A stretch of 39,585 nt of DNA, from IMG/VR virus record IMGVR_UViG_3300050121_000072, positions 1-39,585 of that record; one strand, 5' to 3'. Source of the DNA: a virus. The notes under the pieces are model-generated. The model saw only the letters and a list, made by a program, of their open reading frames with translations, was not told the origin of the DNA and did not search any database. Shown in pieces: positions 5,442-13,077 of this stretch. How positions within the stretch are numbered: the first letter of the stretch is position 1; the number at the start of each line of letters is the position of its first letter. Made by a program: the position numbers and the translations under genes.

Positions 5442-6098
5442 TTACTCTTCCTGAACAAGAGGGAAGAAGTATTGCTGATTTGCGTCTGTCTTACCCTTGA
5501 AACTCATTTCGCGATCAATCACTTCGAAGCGACGTTGCTCTTCAGTAATTCGCCGCTGAGCCTCTTCGCCGCGCCCGATGATCTGCTCGATTACCGTCTT
5601 CAAGTTCGATGATCCGCGCCAATCCTCTTCGAATTCTGGATTAAGCTCGATTACGCGCTTGAGCAACCGCTTTGCCTCCACGGCCATATCGGCGATTGCT
5701 TTGACATCCTTGCGGTCTTCGTCGCGCTGATCGAGCGTCATGGCGGTTGCTTCGCCGACCATATCGCAGAACTTCAAAAAATTGCTTTTGATCGTGTCGC
5801 TTACTGCCTTGGCGCCGAGTGCAAACCGGTTCTCACGAGGATCTGCAACTGGGTCGTTGATCAGGCCGATGATGAAGTCGGTTGGCGTCTTGTACAGCAT
5901 GGCCAAGCTGATTAGGTCGGACAGCGTCGGCATCCGATCACCACCCTCCCACAACGAGATCTGTGTAGCGTTCTCATGACCGAGGTGCTTAGCGGCCTCA
6001 GCCTGCGACATCTCGCAAGACATCCGGCACATCCGCAGCCGCTTGCCGACTTCCTGGCAATTCAGCTCGTACAACTCTGGATTCTTCCGTATGGCCAT
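5442..6098 (-). CDS. XRE-family helix-turn-helix regulator, 218 aa
   Basis: N-terminal XRE helix-turn-helix at about residues 15-75 (VGKRLRMCRMSCEMSQAEAA, GHENATQISLWEGGDRMPT), followed by a long helical, charged C-terminal region with likely coiled coil (residues 150-205). There is no peptidase S24 motif, so it is not a LexA-type cleavable repressor. The start MAIRKNPELYE at 6098 matches the beginning of sequence resembling the fold; an upstream extension to 6164 is possible. A 160-base AT-rich region precedes it, so it probably has its own promoter. It lies between the nuclease operon and the tRNA island and may control either. Confidence 0.8.
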   Translation of the reverse strand: MAIRKNPELYELNCQEVGKRLRMCRMSCEMSQAEAAKHLGHENATQISLWEGGDRMPTLSDLISLAMLYKTPTDFIIGLINDPVADPRENRFALGAKAVSDTIKSNFLKFCDMVGEATAMTLDQRDEDRKDVKAIADMAVEAKRLLKRVIELNPEFEEDWRGSSNLKTVIEQIIGRGEEAQRRITEEQRRFEVIDREMSFKGKTDANQQYFFPLVQEE

Positions 6099-6262
6099 TG
6101 GGTTGTCGCTTTCTGCGTTGTGATTCGATAAGCAGATGGTAATAACAACCTTAGCAACTGGCAATGTCTTTTTTCACTATTTCCTGATTATTTTAATTGC
6201 CCTGGATTTTGCGCAAAATTAATCCATTTAATCCCTATCAAACCCAACTAAATCCAATTCGG
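6099..6262 (-). promoter_or_regulatory. AT-rich upstream region of the XRE gene
   Basis: A gene-free AT-rich stretch. On the minus strand, GGATT-type words repeat (GGATTTAGTTGGG, GGGATTAAATGGATTAA). TTGCGC followed by TAAAAT with 15-bp spacing, and TTGCCA followed by TATTAC, are possible promoter elements, none perfect. Likely promoter/operator for the XRE regulator, which may repress itself; inferred from position. Confidence 0.4.
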
Positions 6263-6736
6263 TCAAGTGAAGTGAAGCAGACTATCGATGTGCGCGCGAA
6301 GCTGTTCCTCGGTGAGCGCCGTACGATATACGTTCGCCATGGCTGCGGTGATGACGTCCTGATAGATTCGCTCGGACTGTTCCTGGCTGCAATTGGCATA
6401 GCTCAGCGACTTCGCCTGAAGCCGAATGTTGCCCCGGATATCGAACGTGGCTTTGTAGTGACCGGCCAGGATGATGAGGTCCTTACGAAAGCGTGTGAAG
6501 TCCGGGATGACCTTCTGCCCTTTGTAGGTCTTCTCGGACAGATTGTGCTCACAGAAGAAGTCATAGGCCTCTCGAAATAGCACCATCGTCTTCTTGAGAA
6601 AGGCCCAGTTACGAACCTCCTTCATTTCGACCTTGACGGGCTTGCCAACCTTGAAGCGCCGCATAGCTTCGACGTCAGCTTCAAGGGCTGGGCGGAAAGC
6701 ACCATCTGCATGCTTTATCAGATAGATCTCAGTCAC
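6263..6736 (-). CDS. DUF1367-like phage protein, 157 aa
   Basis: The sequence pattern is that of DUF1367 proteins: MTEIYLIKHADGAFRPA start, KVGKPVKVEMKEVRNWAFLKK, then a FFCEH..LSEKTYKGQKV segment and a helical C-terminus. These occur in lambdoid phages near replication and Ren/Nin genes; the biochemical function is unknown. The start is GTG at 6736 with GGAG nine bases upstream and a GTGA overlap with the preceding gene. Confidence 0.75.
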   Translation of the reverse strand: MTEIYLIKHADGAFRPALEADVEAMRRFKVGKPVKVEMKEVRNWAFLKKTMVLFREAYDFFCEHNLSEKTYKGQKVIPDFTRFRKDLIILAGHYKATFDIRGNIRLQAKSLSYANCSQEQSERIYQDVITAAMANVYRTALTEEQLRAHIDSLLHFT

Positions 6737-6981
6737 TGCTCTTTCTCCAGGCGCGCTCGTACAAGCGCGTCCAGTTGTGGATACATTTTCGGATTGCGCT
6801 CTTTCTCGATGCGCATGATCGCGCGACGATCTTCCCGAGCATCCAAGCTGAACAAATAGTCAGCCAGGTACTCAACGCGAAGCGCTATCCCTTGGTCGCA
6901 ATAGCGCACGGTCTGAGCCGAGCAGCTGCTGCACCGGACAAGGTGGTTGATGTAAGCCTCGTGGGCTTCGTCCCAGCTCAC
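6733..6981 (-). CDS. Small Cys-containing protein, 82 aa
   Basis: GTG start at 6981 overlapping the stop of the upstream gene. The N-terminal half has a Cys cluster (LVRCSSCSAQTVRYCDQG) that could bind zinc. The rest is a charged helical segment (REDRRAIMRIEKERNPKMYP). It sits between the two DUF genes in a tightly overlapping leftward operon. A nucleic-acid-binding accessory is plausible; no family recognised. Confidence 0.6.
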   Translation of the reverse strand: MSWDEAHEAYINHLVRCSSCSAQTVRYCDQGIALRVEYLADYLFSLDAREDRRAIMRIEKERNPKMYPQLDALVRARLEKEQ

Positions 6982-7451
6982 GGATTGAACTCCTGCAATT
7001 CGAAACCGCCTCCATCTGCCTTCTTGCGCTTCGTGGCCTTGACCATCCGCATGACGGGGAGCGCTTCAGCAGCAAGCTTGATCTTCATTGCACCCTTCTC
7101 ACTGGTGTAGCCGCCTTTCGTCTCAAACATCGTCAGGACGCCATCCGACATCAGCGCCAGGAAATCAAGACGGTAATAAGTCCCCTTGGCCACGCGGATG
7201 TTGAAAGGGTGTGCCTTCCACCACAGCACCTTCCCATCATGCTTCCACGCCTCCAGCAGGTCTGCGAATTCCTTCTCGGTTCCGTTCAGTTCGCCCTCTG
7301 GCAGCCTGCCAAGAGCCTGCCAGCGCTGAACCCCGGTCATCGGCTGAACTTCAGGCTTGGGCGTCTTGGCCGAAGCCTTGGGCGCCTTCTTGCCTGCGTT
7401 GGCCGAGAGGAGCGCTTGGTACTCCTCCTCAGTCATCCGCAGGCCGCTCAT
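6978..7451 (-). CDS. DUF1064-like PD-(D/E)XK nuclease, 157 aa
   Basis: Residues 60-150 follow the DUF1064 pattern: LNGTEKEFADLLEAW, then YYRLDFLALMSDGVLTMFET with KGG. The D...E-x-K arrangement (LDF, then FETKGG) is the catalytic core of PD-(D/E)XK nucleases. KAAE-type helices and a basic TKRKKADGG tail follow. DUF1064 proteins of phages are thought to act as Holliday-junction or branched-DNA nucleases. The N-terminal 50 residues are Lys/Pro-rich and probably disordered. Four-base overlaps with both neighbours suggest coupled translation. Confidence 0.75.
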   Translation of the reverse strand: MSGLRMTEEEYQALLSANAGKKAPKASAKTPKPEVQPMTGVQRWQALGRLPEGELNGTEKEFADLLEAWKHDGKVLWWKAHPFNIRVAKGTYYRLDFLALMSDGVLTMFETKGGYTSEKGAMKIKLAAEALPVMRMVKATKRKKADGGGFELQEFNP

Positions 7452-8293
7452 GTCGAGGTGAGCCCAGGCGCCTCTTCCAGCGACTGGCGCCAGTTCCCGA
7501 CGATGTCGCCAGAGTTGAATTCTTGATGCTCACCCTTTTGGCTGACCCAATTCTTGCCGATGATATAGGGTTTGTTGCGGAAGAAGACCCAGACACCGGC
7601 AGCATTTTGCGTAAGGTACATGGCCCAGGCCGGGGCATTCTGCCAGTTCGGCTTACCAGTCGGATCAATCATCGCGGATGCTGAAGCCAGATGCTCGGTC
7701 ATCGCAGCCTTGGCGCTATCTGATGCGGCTTGGGTGACGGCAGCATTCGGGATAATCGACGGCTTCGGCGGTGGTGTGGGCGCCTTCTTCGGTGCCGTTG
7801 GTTTCGCTGCTGGCTTTCCAGGCTTGAGCGCATCAACTGGTGTCAGGCTTGGCGCTGGAGCAGCAACAGAAAGCTCAATACCCTTAGGGGGCGCTCTCCA
7901 GTATTGGTCGATACTCCACGCCGCATCAAATGCGTGCATACGCTGGATCATGCCGACGCTGTCGAGCAGCTCGACGACGCCCTCTGCGATGGGACATTTC
8001 GATCCGCCAACGTGCCAGGTCCAGCCGCCAGCGATCAAGGCGCGCTCCGGGATTGTCGGGTGCGCAGGGTACTGCTTGAAAAGCTCGGCCATCAGCACGA
8101 TCTGCGACCACGCCTGCGCTGATAGGGGCGAGCCCGATGCGATAGCCGCCATATGATGCGCCGTCTGCTCCAGAGCCTCACGGACGTCGTCCGACAGCTC
8201 GACCCATGCCTCGCCATCCATCAACGCGCGGCGCACCGCCTGCGAGATCCTGGCCTGCTCCTTGAAACCTGATACCGCTGCTGCTGCCGTCAT
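7448..8293 (-). CDS. Two-part phage protein with DUF6378-like N-terminus, 281 aa
   Basis: Residues 10-75 resemble the DUF6378 pattern of small phage proteins (FKEQARISQAVRRALMDGE, then DDVREALEQTAHHMAAIASG). A second region (PTIPERALIAGGWTWHVGGS) with a Cys follows. A Pro/Ala/Lys-rich linker at about residues 145-190 separates a C-terminal part containing WAMYLTQNAAGVWVFFRNKP. Function unknown. Four-base overlaps on both sides place it in the nuclease operon. Confidence 0.6.
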   Translation of the reverse strand: MTAAAAVSGFKEQARISQAVRRALMDGEAWVELSDDVREALEQTAHHMAAIASGSPLSAQAWSQIVLMAELFKQYPAHPTIPERALIAGGWTWHVGGSKCPIAEGVVELLDSVGMIQRMHAFDAAWSIDQYWRAPPKGIELSVAAPAPSLTPVDALKPGKPAAKPTAPKKAPTPPPKPSIIPNAAVTQAASDSAKAAMTEHLASASAMIDPTGKPNWQNAPAWAMYLTQNAAGVWVFFRNKPYIIGKNWVSQKGEHQEFNSGDIVGNWRQSLEEAPGLTST

Positions 8294-8469
8294 GCTTTCG
8301 ATACTCGTTTGGATGCCCGGTTGGACTGGATCAGTGGTTGCTGGCCTTTATCGAGCGGCCACGCGATGTCGGTATTGCAGGCGCTGCATGTCTTGAGAAA
8401 CATCGATCTGAACAGAATCAGGCGAACGTCACCGCACTTTGGACAGCTCGGCTTGGTATTGGCTGTCAT
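8290..8469 (-). CDS. Small zinc-ribbon protein, 59 aa
   Basis: Starting at MTANTK (8469), the protein has paired knuckles CPKCG and CSACN separated by 17 residues, a classic four-cysteine zinc ribbon, with a short basic tail (SNRASKRVSKA). Longer starts upstream (8514, 8553) remain open but overlap the preceding gene heavily. Zinc ribbons of this size usually bind nucleic acid or a protein partner. Overlaps both neighbours by four bases. Confidence 0.65.
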   Translation of the reverse strand: MTANTKPSCPKCGDVRLILFRSMFLKTCSACNTDIAWPLDKGQQPLIQSNRASKRVSKA

Positions 8470-8777
8470 CGGGTCTTCATCCCAGCGATCTTCATCAGAC
8501 CGCTCGCGATCCATATGAGCTGCGTTTCGGCCAGGGCGCGGATGATGTCCCATGGGTCGATTTCGCCGCTGCTGGAATCACGGGCGTCGATACGGTCATG
8601 ACATGCCGAACATGCAAAAATTGCGATTTGGTCGGGGCCCTTCATGCCTGTTCCGCGCTGGTTGCACGGGATGTGCGCAAGCACCGTGGTTTCGGCGTTG
8701 AAGTTGCAGCAGTCCAGACGAAGCGTGCAGTCCTGGCCGCGTGCTGAATCCCTGAGTTTTTGACTTACGACGCGCAT
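8466..8777 (-). CDS. DUF1364 (YbcO-like) putative nuclease, 103 aa
   Basis: Matches the DUF1364 pattern found in lambdoid phages (E. coli YbcO is a member): KLRDSARGQDCTLRLDCCNF, then ETTVLAHIP, GTGMKGPDQIAIFACSACHD and a helical end. The conserved Cys and His residues (C..C, H, CSACHD) suggest a zinc-dependent HNH-type nuclease. The start at 8777 has GGAG eight bases upstream. It overlaps the preceding gene by 13 bases. Probably acts on recombination or packaging intermediates; this is inferred from family context. Confidence 0.8.
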   Translation of the reverse strand: MRVVSQKLRDSARGQDCTLRLDCCNFNAETTVLAHIPCNQRGTGMKGPDQIAIFACSACHDRIDARDSSSGEIDPWDIIRALAETQLIWIASGLMKIAGMKTR

Positions 8778-9325
8778 ACCTGCTCCAGTTGCTTTTTCAG
8801 TTGTTCGATCTCTTTGTGTGCATCCCACATCCGCAGATTTGCCATGCGAGCTACATCGATGGCATTCGCCGCCGAGATTGGCTGCGCCTCGCGGTCGGGC
8901 TTCGCCATCCGCCTGACCATGACATAGATCTGTCCATCGGCCTCATGCAAAAGCAGGACTCCTGACGATTCAGAGCCCAGCGATTCGAGCAAGGAATCGT
9001 CCCAGATGTCAGCCGGTAGCGCGTAGTAGTGTTTCCATACTCGGCGCGGCCATTCGCGACGTCGTGGCGTGTGCTTACCAAACATCTCGTAGCCACCGTC
9101 GAGTGCCGCATCGAAGCCGTGCTGCCATTTGTACTTTTTGGCGTCAGCCTTCAGATCTGCTCGACTGATCTTGATCTCAACGTCGATCACCCGCAGGTTT
9201 TCAGTCAGCGCCAGGACGTCACATTCGCTGCCAGGCCAAGAGCAGTTAGGCACCACGACCAGATATTTACGGTTGAACATCTTTTGCGCCAGCGCCCTGG
9301 CGATCTGCCTCTCGGTCCACTTCAT
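8765..9325 (-). CDS. Putative PD-(D/E)XK nuclease, 186 aa
   Basis: The N-terminal 70 residues give a nuclease-like core: WPGSECDVLALT, then LRVIDVEIKISRADLKAD, i.e. D followed by E-x-K, with a Lys-rich helix after. The middle part holds aromatic residues (WKHYYALPADIWDD). The C-terminus is an amphipathic helix (HKEIEQLKKQLEQV). AAGGG ten bases before the ATG at 9325 supports the start despite a 59-base overlap with the upstream gene. This resembles DNA-damage or phage nuclease-like proteins; the exact family was not identified. Confidence 0.65.
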   Translation of the reverse strand: MKWTERQIARALAQKMFNRKYLVVVPNCSWPGSECDVLALTENLRVIDVEIKISRADLKADAKKYKWQHGFDAALDGGYEMFGKHTPRRREWPRRVWKHYYALPADIWDDSLLESLGSESSGVLLLHEADGQIYVMVRRMAKPDREAQPISAANAIDVARMANLRMWDAHKEIEQLKKQLEQVCAS

Positions 9326-10181
9326 TCTTGGATACCCTTGCTTGATATTCTTCAGCCATTTTGATGGCCTTATCTTTTCGCTGCTGTAGATCGCGCCGCT
9401 GCGCCTCCTGCAACTGGCGCCTCTCTTTGGCCTTCTTCTCGGCGTGAGCGATCATGTCCAACTTCAGCTGATGCAAGCGCGTCTTGACCTCCGTCGAAGC
9501 CTCCCTGGTGGCGACGGTCTCTTCGCTCAGCAGAGCGTTGCGAGTCTTTGGGTCATGGGTCAGCGCCAGCAGCCCGCGAGTGCTCGGGCCGATCAATAGC
9601 TCGGCAATTGCTCGACCGTCAGCGGTAATCGGCGCTGCCACTTGCAACATCTCAGCGGCTTGCGACGGTAACAGGCGCTGGAGCTGCACAGCTGTTTCGA
9701 GAGCCTGCGCCCGAAGGTCTCCATCCCATCCAAACGAGACCGACCACTTCACGGGTTCGCCCTGCGCTCTTGCAGTGATTAGCAGCCGCTCGTACGTGCT
9801 GGTGAAAGCCATGCGTGCGGCTACCTTGTCGCCATGATCCAGGATCGCCTTTGCCCCTTTCAGCGCAATGCTTATCTCTGGCGTCAGGACAACTGTCTCG
9901 CGCTCGTCACTGGATTGCAGCGCGATGTTCCAGGCCTCGTCCTTGTTCGGTCGTCCGTCGTAGGCATTGATGCGATTGACCACGTCGGACAACGTCAACC
10001 GACCACGCACTTCAGCCCGGCATTTCCTAAGCGCTTCTGCGCAGTCGAGAAAGCTGTATTTTTCAAGATCCTCGACGATCATCCGAGCTGCTGTATTAGA
10101 CAACACAGTGCCGATTACCTCGGCAGTCGCCATAACGTGCTTACCCAGCTCAATCTGCTCGTCAACGGTTTGCATGATCAT
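9267..10181 (-). CDS. Putative replication accessory / helicase-loader-like protein
   Basis: Predicted 304 residues, directly downstream of the initiator gene with a four-base overlap and GAGGG at the ATG (10181). The N-terminal 85 residues follow a pattern seen in phage replication partner proteins: CAEALRKCRAEVRGRLTLSD, VVNRINAYDGRPNKDEAW. The middle is mixed helical. Residues of about 235-290 are a long charged coiled coil (KAKERRQLQEAQRRDLQQRK). I do not see a P-loop. By position it corresponds to lambda P or DnaC-type loaders, but it is not a clear homologue. Confidence 0.55.
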   Translation of the reverse strand: MIMQTVDEQIELGKHVMATAEVIGTVLSNTAARMIVEDLEKYSFLDCAEALRKCRAEVRGRLTLSDVVNRINAYDGRPNKDEAWNIALQSSDERETVVLTPEISIALKGAKAILDHGDKVAARMAFTSTYERLLITARAQGEPVKWSVSFGWDGDLRAQALETAVQLQRLLPSQAAEMLQVAAPITADGRAIAELLIGPSTRGLLALTHDPKTRNALLSEETVATREASTEVKTRLHQLKLDMIAHAEKKAKERRQLQEAQRRDLQQRKDKAIKMAEEYQARVSKNEVDREADRQGAGAKDVQP

Positions 10182-11179
10182 TGGCTTGCCCTCTGCGCGT
10201 GGCGGGCTCTGATCTGCTCCTCAAGCTCGTCAGCCGTGTTCATATTGGTTTGAGTCTTGTCGATCTGCTGCGCCTGGGTGCTAGTCACGGTGCGGCCTGT
10301 CAGATATTGCGTATGGTACTTCTCGGCTTCGGACAGCAGCAGCTTGAAGCTGTGCGCGCTCTTGGTCACCAGCGTGTCGTTGACCTTGACCACGTAGAAC
10401 GCGGCGACCTTGGGTGCAACATCGATACCGACGCGGTCGATGAACTTGGTAACCAGCGCGGCAATCGTCTTATTCCATACCGGCCATGCGCCATGCTTGC
10501 GCTGATAGCACACCGCGTAATTCGTCCAGGTTTTGTATGACTTGGTCGATGGACCTGGATAGCGCAGCTCCGCAGGAATCTCGAACTGCTTTCCACCGGA
10601 TTCGATGACGACTGGCGGCTTGGGATCAGCTACGACAGCAACAACGCTACCGGCTGAGGCGCCAGCCTCGGCGGTAATAGTCTCTGTCGTATTCTCTGTT
10701 GTAATCTCTGTATGTACATTAGGGCATTCTGCCCCAATGGATAAGGGCATCTTGCCCTCATCCAAGAGGGCATCTTGCCCTGCTCGATTAGCTGAATCTG
10801 CACTGATCGATGAGGGCATTTTGCACTTATGAGAAAAATCAACGACTTGCGACTGAATTTCATTGAGTCGTTCATGATTGATCGCATAATAGTTGGTTCG
10901 ATCATGCTTCGCTTTAGCGAGTTGACGAACCAAGATAAGACCGTTTTTTTGTAGTGAAGTGAAGGTTCGTTTGACGGTATCTACTGACCAAAATGGGAAC
11001 TGTTCCTGCCACTTAGGCTGAGTGTTATAGACCCAGCGTCTGCCGTCGTGCTCAATGCCCGATCCGGTTCCTTCAATCCAGTAGTTGAGCTGCTGAAGCA
11101 CAATGGCCTCATTCAGCCCGACATGCTCTGCAAGCTCTGCGCTAATAACAATTGGATGCCTGCTTTGAAGCCAACTCAT
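10178..11179 (-). CDS. Phage replication initiator (lambda O-like), iteron-bearing
   Basis: Predicted 333 residues. The N-terminal 110 residues are a winged-helix replication domain: HPIVISAELAEHVGLNEAIV, LQQLNYWIEG, then KWQEQFPFWSVDTVKRTFTS, LQKNGLILVRQL and NYYAIN. The Ser/Thr/Ala-rich middle corresponds to the DNA holding iterons. The C-terminal domain (YKTWTNYAVCYQRKHGAWPV) is the probable partner-binding part. The start at 11179 has AGGGG upstream. As in lambda O, the protein probably binds repeats inside its own gene and recruits the helicase via the next gene. Part of the leftward early operon. Confidence 0.78.
   Translation of the reverse strand: MSWLQSRHPIVISAELAEHVGLNEAIVLQQLNYWIEGTGSGIEHDGRRWVYNTQPKWQEQFPFWSVDTVKRTFTSLQKNGLILVRQLAKAKHDRTNYYAINHERLNEIQSQVVDFSHKCKMPSSISADSANRAGQDALLDEGKMPLSIGAECPNVHTEITTENTTETITAEAGASAGSVVAVVADPKPPVVIESGGKQFEIPAELRYPGPSTKSYKTWTNYAVCYQRKHGAWPVWNKTIAALVTKFIDRVGIDVAPKVAAFYVVKVNDTLVTKSAHSFKLLLSEAEKYHTQYLTGRTVTSTQAQQIDKTQTNMNTADELEEQIRARHAQRASQ
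10681..10835. repeat. Iteron array, probable replication origin
   Basis: Direct repeats with core AGGGCATCTTGCCCT start at 10721, 10744, 10767 and 10813. The spacing is 23, 23 and 46, so a fifth, degenerate unit occupies 10790. Each core is an imperfect palindrome (GGGCA/TGCCC). Because 23 is not a multiple of three, the repeats are read in different frames in the protein, so they are conserved as DNA. Beside them three TCTCTGT repeats lie exactly 12 bp apart (10681, 10693, 10705), possibly melting-region repeats. AT-rich sequence follows at 10818-10900. Placement inside the initiator gene matches lambda ori. Confidence 0.75.
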
Positions 11180-11381
11180 TCCAACGACCCCTGATAATGG
11201 GGCAGATATCGATGGGCGTGAGAATTTCCACACCGGAATAGCGGTTCCTCGGTTTTCATAAAACGCCCCAATAACACCGAAATAAAAAACTGGAGACCCG
11301 GGTGCTCAGGTTTTCAGCGGGCTCATGACTTCCCACCTACCCAGCTGAAAAACCACTTTTAGGCAGTAGTCGCCCTATTGC
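11180..11381. promoter_or_regulatory. Upstream region of the initiator gene with inverted repeat
   Basis: About 200 gene-free bases. It holds an inverted repeat GGTTTTCAGC (near 11311) and GCTGAAAAACC (near 11344), 10 pairs with one bulge, and two copies of GCTCAGGTT (near 11303 and 11380). It could be an RNA attenuator or a regulator site controlling replication genes; no promoter assigned. Confidence 0.35.
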
Positions 11382-11654
11382 TCAGGTTGCAAACAGATTG
11401 CGTTGTGCTCCGATCTGGTTGCGAGAAAACTGCATCGCATAGCGCTGCCAGGCCTTCCCTTCGACACGGATGCCGAGGATGGTGCCTTCGTCCATTTTTT
11501 CCATGACGGCGCGAATGTCCCGGATGCGCGCCGAGATGGCGGCCTCCGAGTCAATCTGACCGAAAACCGCTTGAATGCGCTCTTTGATTTCCCAAAGAGA
11601 GAGGCTGTTATCAGCCTCGGCCAGCACGATCTTCACGCGATTCAGTTGAGACAT
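11382..11654 (-). CDS. Small winged-helix-like protein, 90 aa
   Basis: Starts at MSQLNRVKIVLAEADN (11654). The sequence LSLWEIKERIQAVFGQIDSE, then AAISARIRDIRAVMEKM, looks like a winged helix with a recognition helix, followed by a short strand pair (ILGIRVEGKAWQRYAM). It lies between the Cro-like regulator and the initiator gene, where lambda has cII, so a transcriptional activator is possible. The family was not identified. Confidence 0.6.
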   Translation of the reverse strand: MSQLNRVKIVLAEADNSLSLWEIKERIQAVFGQIDSEAAISARIRDIRAVMEKMDEGTILGIRVEGKAWQRYAMQFSRNQIGAQRNLFAT

Positions 11655-11664
11655 GGCTGTACCG

Positions 11665-12111
11665 TTATTGTTTTTGCGACTCGCTATTCTTGTCGTCGAG
11701 ATGCTCGGCATCCGCGACTGGCAATTGCTGCCCTTCGTGCGGCGCCAGCAGCATCTCGGCGATCCCTTCCAGGATCTCGCGCTTGTCACGCGGCAGCTTA
11801 TCGAGTCGCAGAGGGTCGAGCGCCCCCTTTGCGTCGTTTTCGCTGACCAGCACTTGACCTGGATGACGGTCGAACCAGAAAGACGGCAATGCCATCTTCT
11901 GCTCCCAGCGTCGTGCGGTGGTGTCGCCGAATCCACGGGTCGGATTGGGTCCACTGATTTGATACAGCAGGCTCCGATCAGAATCCGTGAAATCGTACTT
12001 CTTGCACATCTCGGCGCGGCTGCCCCGGCACTCGTCCTCGATGAATTTCTTCAGCCACATCAGCCGAAGGTCACTGCGTGAATCGTACACAGGGGGTTGA
12101 TTTTTCTTCAT
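11665..12111 (-). CDS. Cro-side phage regulator (HTH), 148 aa
   Basis: The first gene of the leftward early operon. The start at 12111 has an AGAGGC ribosome site six bases upstream. The N-terminal 80 residues form a helix-turn-helix region: LRLMWLKKFIEDECRGSRAE, then DSDRSLLYQISGPN, and a GDTTARRWEQKMALPSFWFD helix. The same layout and the closing W-F/L-D motif occur in the divergent regulator at 12247, so the two are probably paralogues. The C-terminus is charged and short; there is no S24 peptidase domain. By position it acts like Cro. Confidence 0.68.
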   Translation of the reverse strand: MKKNQPPVYDSRSDLRLMWLKKFIEDECRGSRAEMCKKYDFTDSDRSLLYQISGPNPTRGFGDTTARRWEQKMALPSFWFDRHPGQVLVSENDAKGALDPLRLDKLPRDKREILEGIAEMLLAPHEGQQLPVADAEHLDDKNSESQKQ

Positions 12112-12246
12112 TGATGCCTCTGGCAACTGCTTTACCCGACCAAGCTAACGCAATGCTCATTTTTCCGCAACTGCGCGCTAATAATTTAACGCATGGTATA
12201 GTCGCTGCACACACACCAAACCGTACGTTTCCGAAGGACAGGGACC
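12112..12246. promoter_or_regulatory. Divergent operator/promoter region
   Basis: It separates the two regulators. An 18-bp imperfect palindrome GCGCTAA-N4-TTAACGC lies at 12175-12192. TAACGCA also occurs at 12153-12159 and 12187-12193 in the same orientation. These are candidate operator half-sites. TATAGT at 12197-12202 could be the -10 of the rightward promoter; no good -35 is visible. AAGGACAGGG before 12247 is the ribosome site for the plus-strand regulator. Confidence 0.55.
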
Positions 12247-12723
12247 ATGGAAGACAACCGAATCAAGCGACTGCGCCAATGGATCGGCGAATACAACGGA
12301 TCTATCGCCGATTTCTGCCGCGCATACAGCCTGCCGCCATCCAAGGCCAGCTACCTATCGCAGGTTTTGGGCGGTCATCGGCCCCTGGGCGAGCGCGCAG
12401 CTCGAACCCTGGAAGCAGAATGTGGGCGCCCATCAAAATGGTTGGATATTGACGACAGTGAGACAAAAGGTTTGCGGTACGATGTGCACCGCTGCAACCA
12501 ACTGGGTAAAGATGACCGAGATCTGATCGAAGGTTTTATAGAATTTGTGTTGAAGCGCTCAGAGAAACGCGCGGATGGAAATCGTCTGAACATTGAAGAA
12601 CGATTAGAACCGCTGGCCCCTGCAAAGGGCTCGCAGCGCAAGACCGTATCGAGAAAGTCGTCAGGCCACTCCAGCCTGAATCTACAAACGAGGGCAGCAC
12701 GCAAATCGAAGAGAGCTGCGTAG
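12247..12723 (+). CDS. Repressor-like phage regulator (HTH), 158 aa
   Basis: N-terminal 75 residues: RIKRLRQWIGEYNGSIADFC, then SKASYLSQVLGGHRPLGERA, and RTLEAECGRPSKWLD, the usual layout of phage repressor DNA-binding domains ending in a W-L-D helix cap. A linker and a very basic C-terminus follow (SRKSSGHSSLNLQTRAARKS). A cleavable S24 domain is missing, so induction would have to work without RecA-stimulated self-cleavage. It is divergent from the related gene at 11665-12111 and is probably the lysogeny repressor. The basic tail is odd and may help DNA binding. Confidence 0.68.
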   Translation: MEDNRIKRLRQWIGEYNGSIADFCRAYSLPPSKASYLSQVLGGHRPLGERAARTLEAECGRPSKWLDIDDSETKGLRYDVHRCNQLGKDDRDLIEGFIEFVLKRSEKRADGNRLNIEERLEPLAPAKGSQRKTVSRKSSGHSSLNLQTRAARKSKRAA

Positions 12724-12729
12724 CAGTCA

Positions 12730-13032
12730 ATGGTTACCGAGGCCATAGTGAGAGCACGAAGCAATGTTTTACCGTTCACCCAAAACGGCCCCCTTTCCCC
12801 ACGGCAAATTTTGGTGAAGCGACGGCTAAGGGATAGGGTAGATGGGGGGGTTGATGAGATCCCTGTCTCGTACGTCGCTGTTCTCGCCATGCCAAATAAC
12901 GAAGTCGAGCTGTCTGTCGCCGAGGTAGAACCCGATGAGGTGCCTGGGCTGCTGCGCGGACTGAGGGAGATTGCCGACCACCTTGAGCGCTACCTTGCAA
13001 CCTCGCGGAGCCGTCGTTTAGCTCGGCTTTGA
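12730..13032 (+). CDS. Hypothetical protein, 100 aa
   Basis: Begins seven bases after the repressor-like gene; the ribosome site is weak. The N-terminus is basic and includes KRRLRDRVDGGVDEIPV. The C-terminal half is an acidic-to-basic helix pair (EVEPDEVPGLLRGLREIADH, then RYLATSRSRRLARL). It ends just before a strong terminator, so the repressor-like gene and this one form one transcript. Function unknown. Confidence 0.5.
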   Translation: MVTEAIVRARSNVLPFTQNGPLSPRQILVKRRLRDRVDGGVDEIPVSYVAVLAMPNNEVELSVAEVEPDEVPGLLRGLREIADHLERYLATSRSRRLARL

Positions 13033-13052
13033 TTCGCGGACATCCATAAATC

Positions 13053-13077
13053 AGGCCTCAGAACGGGGCCTTTTTTT
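13053..13077 (+). terminator. Intrinsic terminator after the repressor operon
   Basis: Hairpin AGGCC-TCAGAACGG-GGCCT followed by seven T residues, 20 bases after the stop at 13032. Confidence 0.8.
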
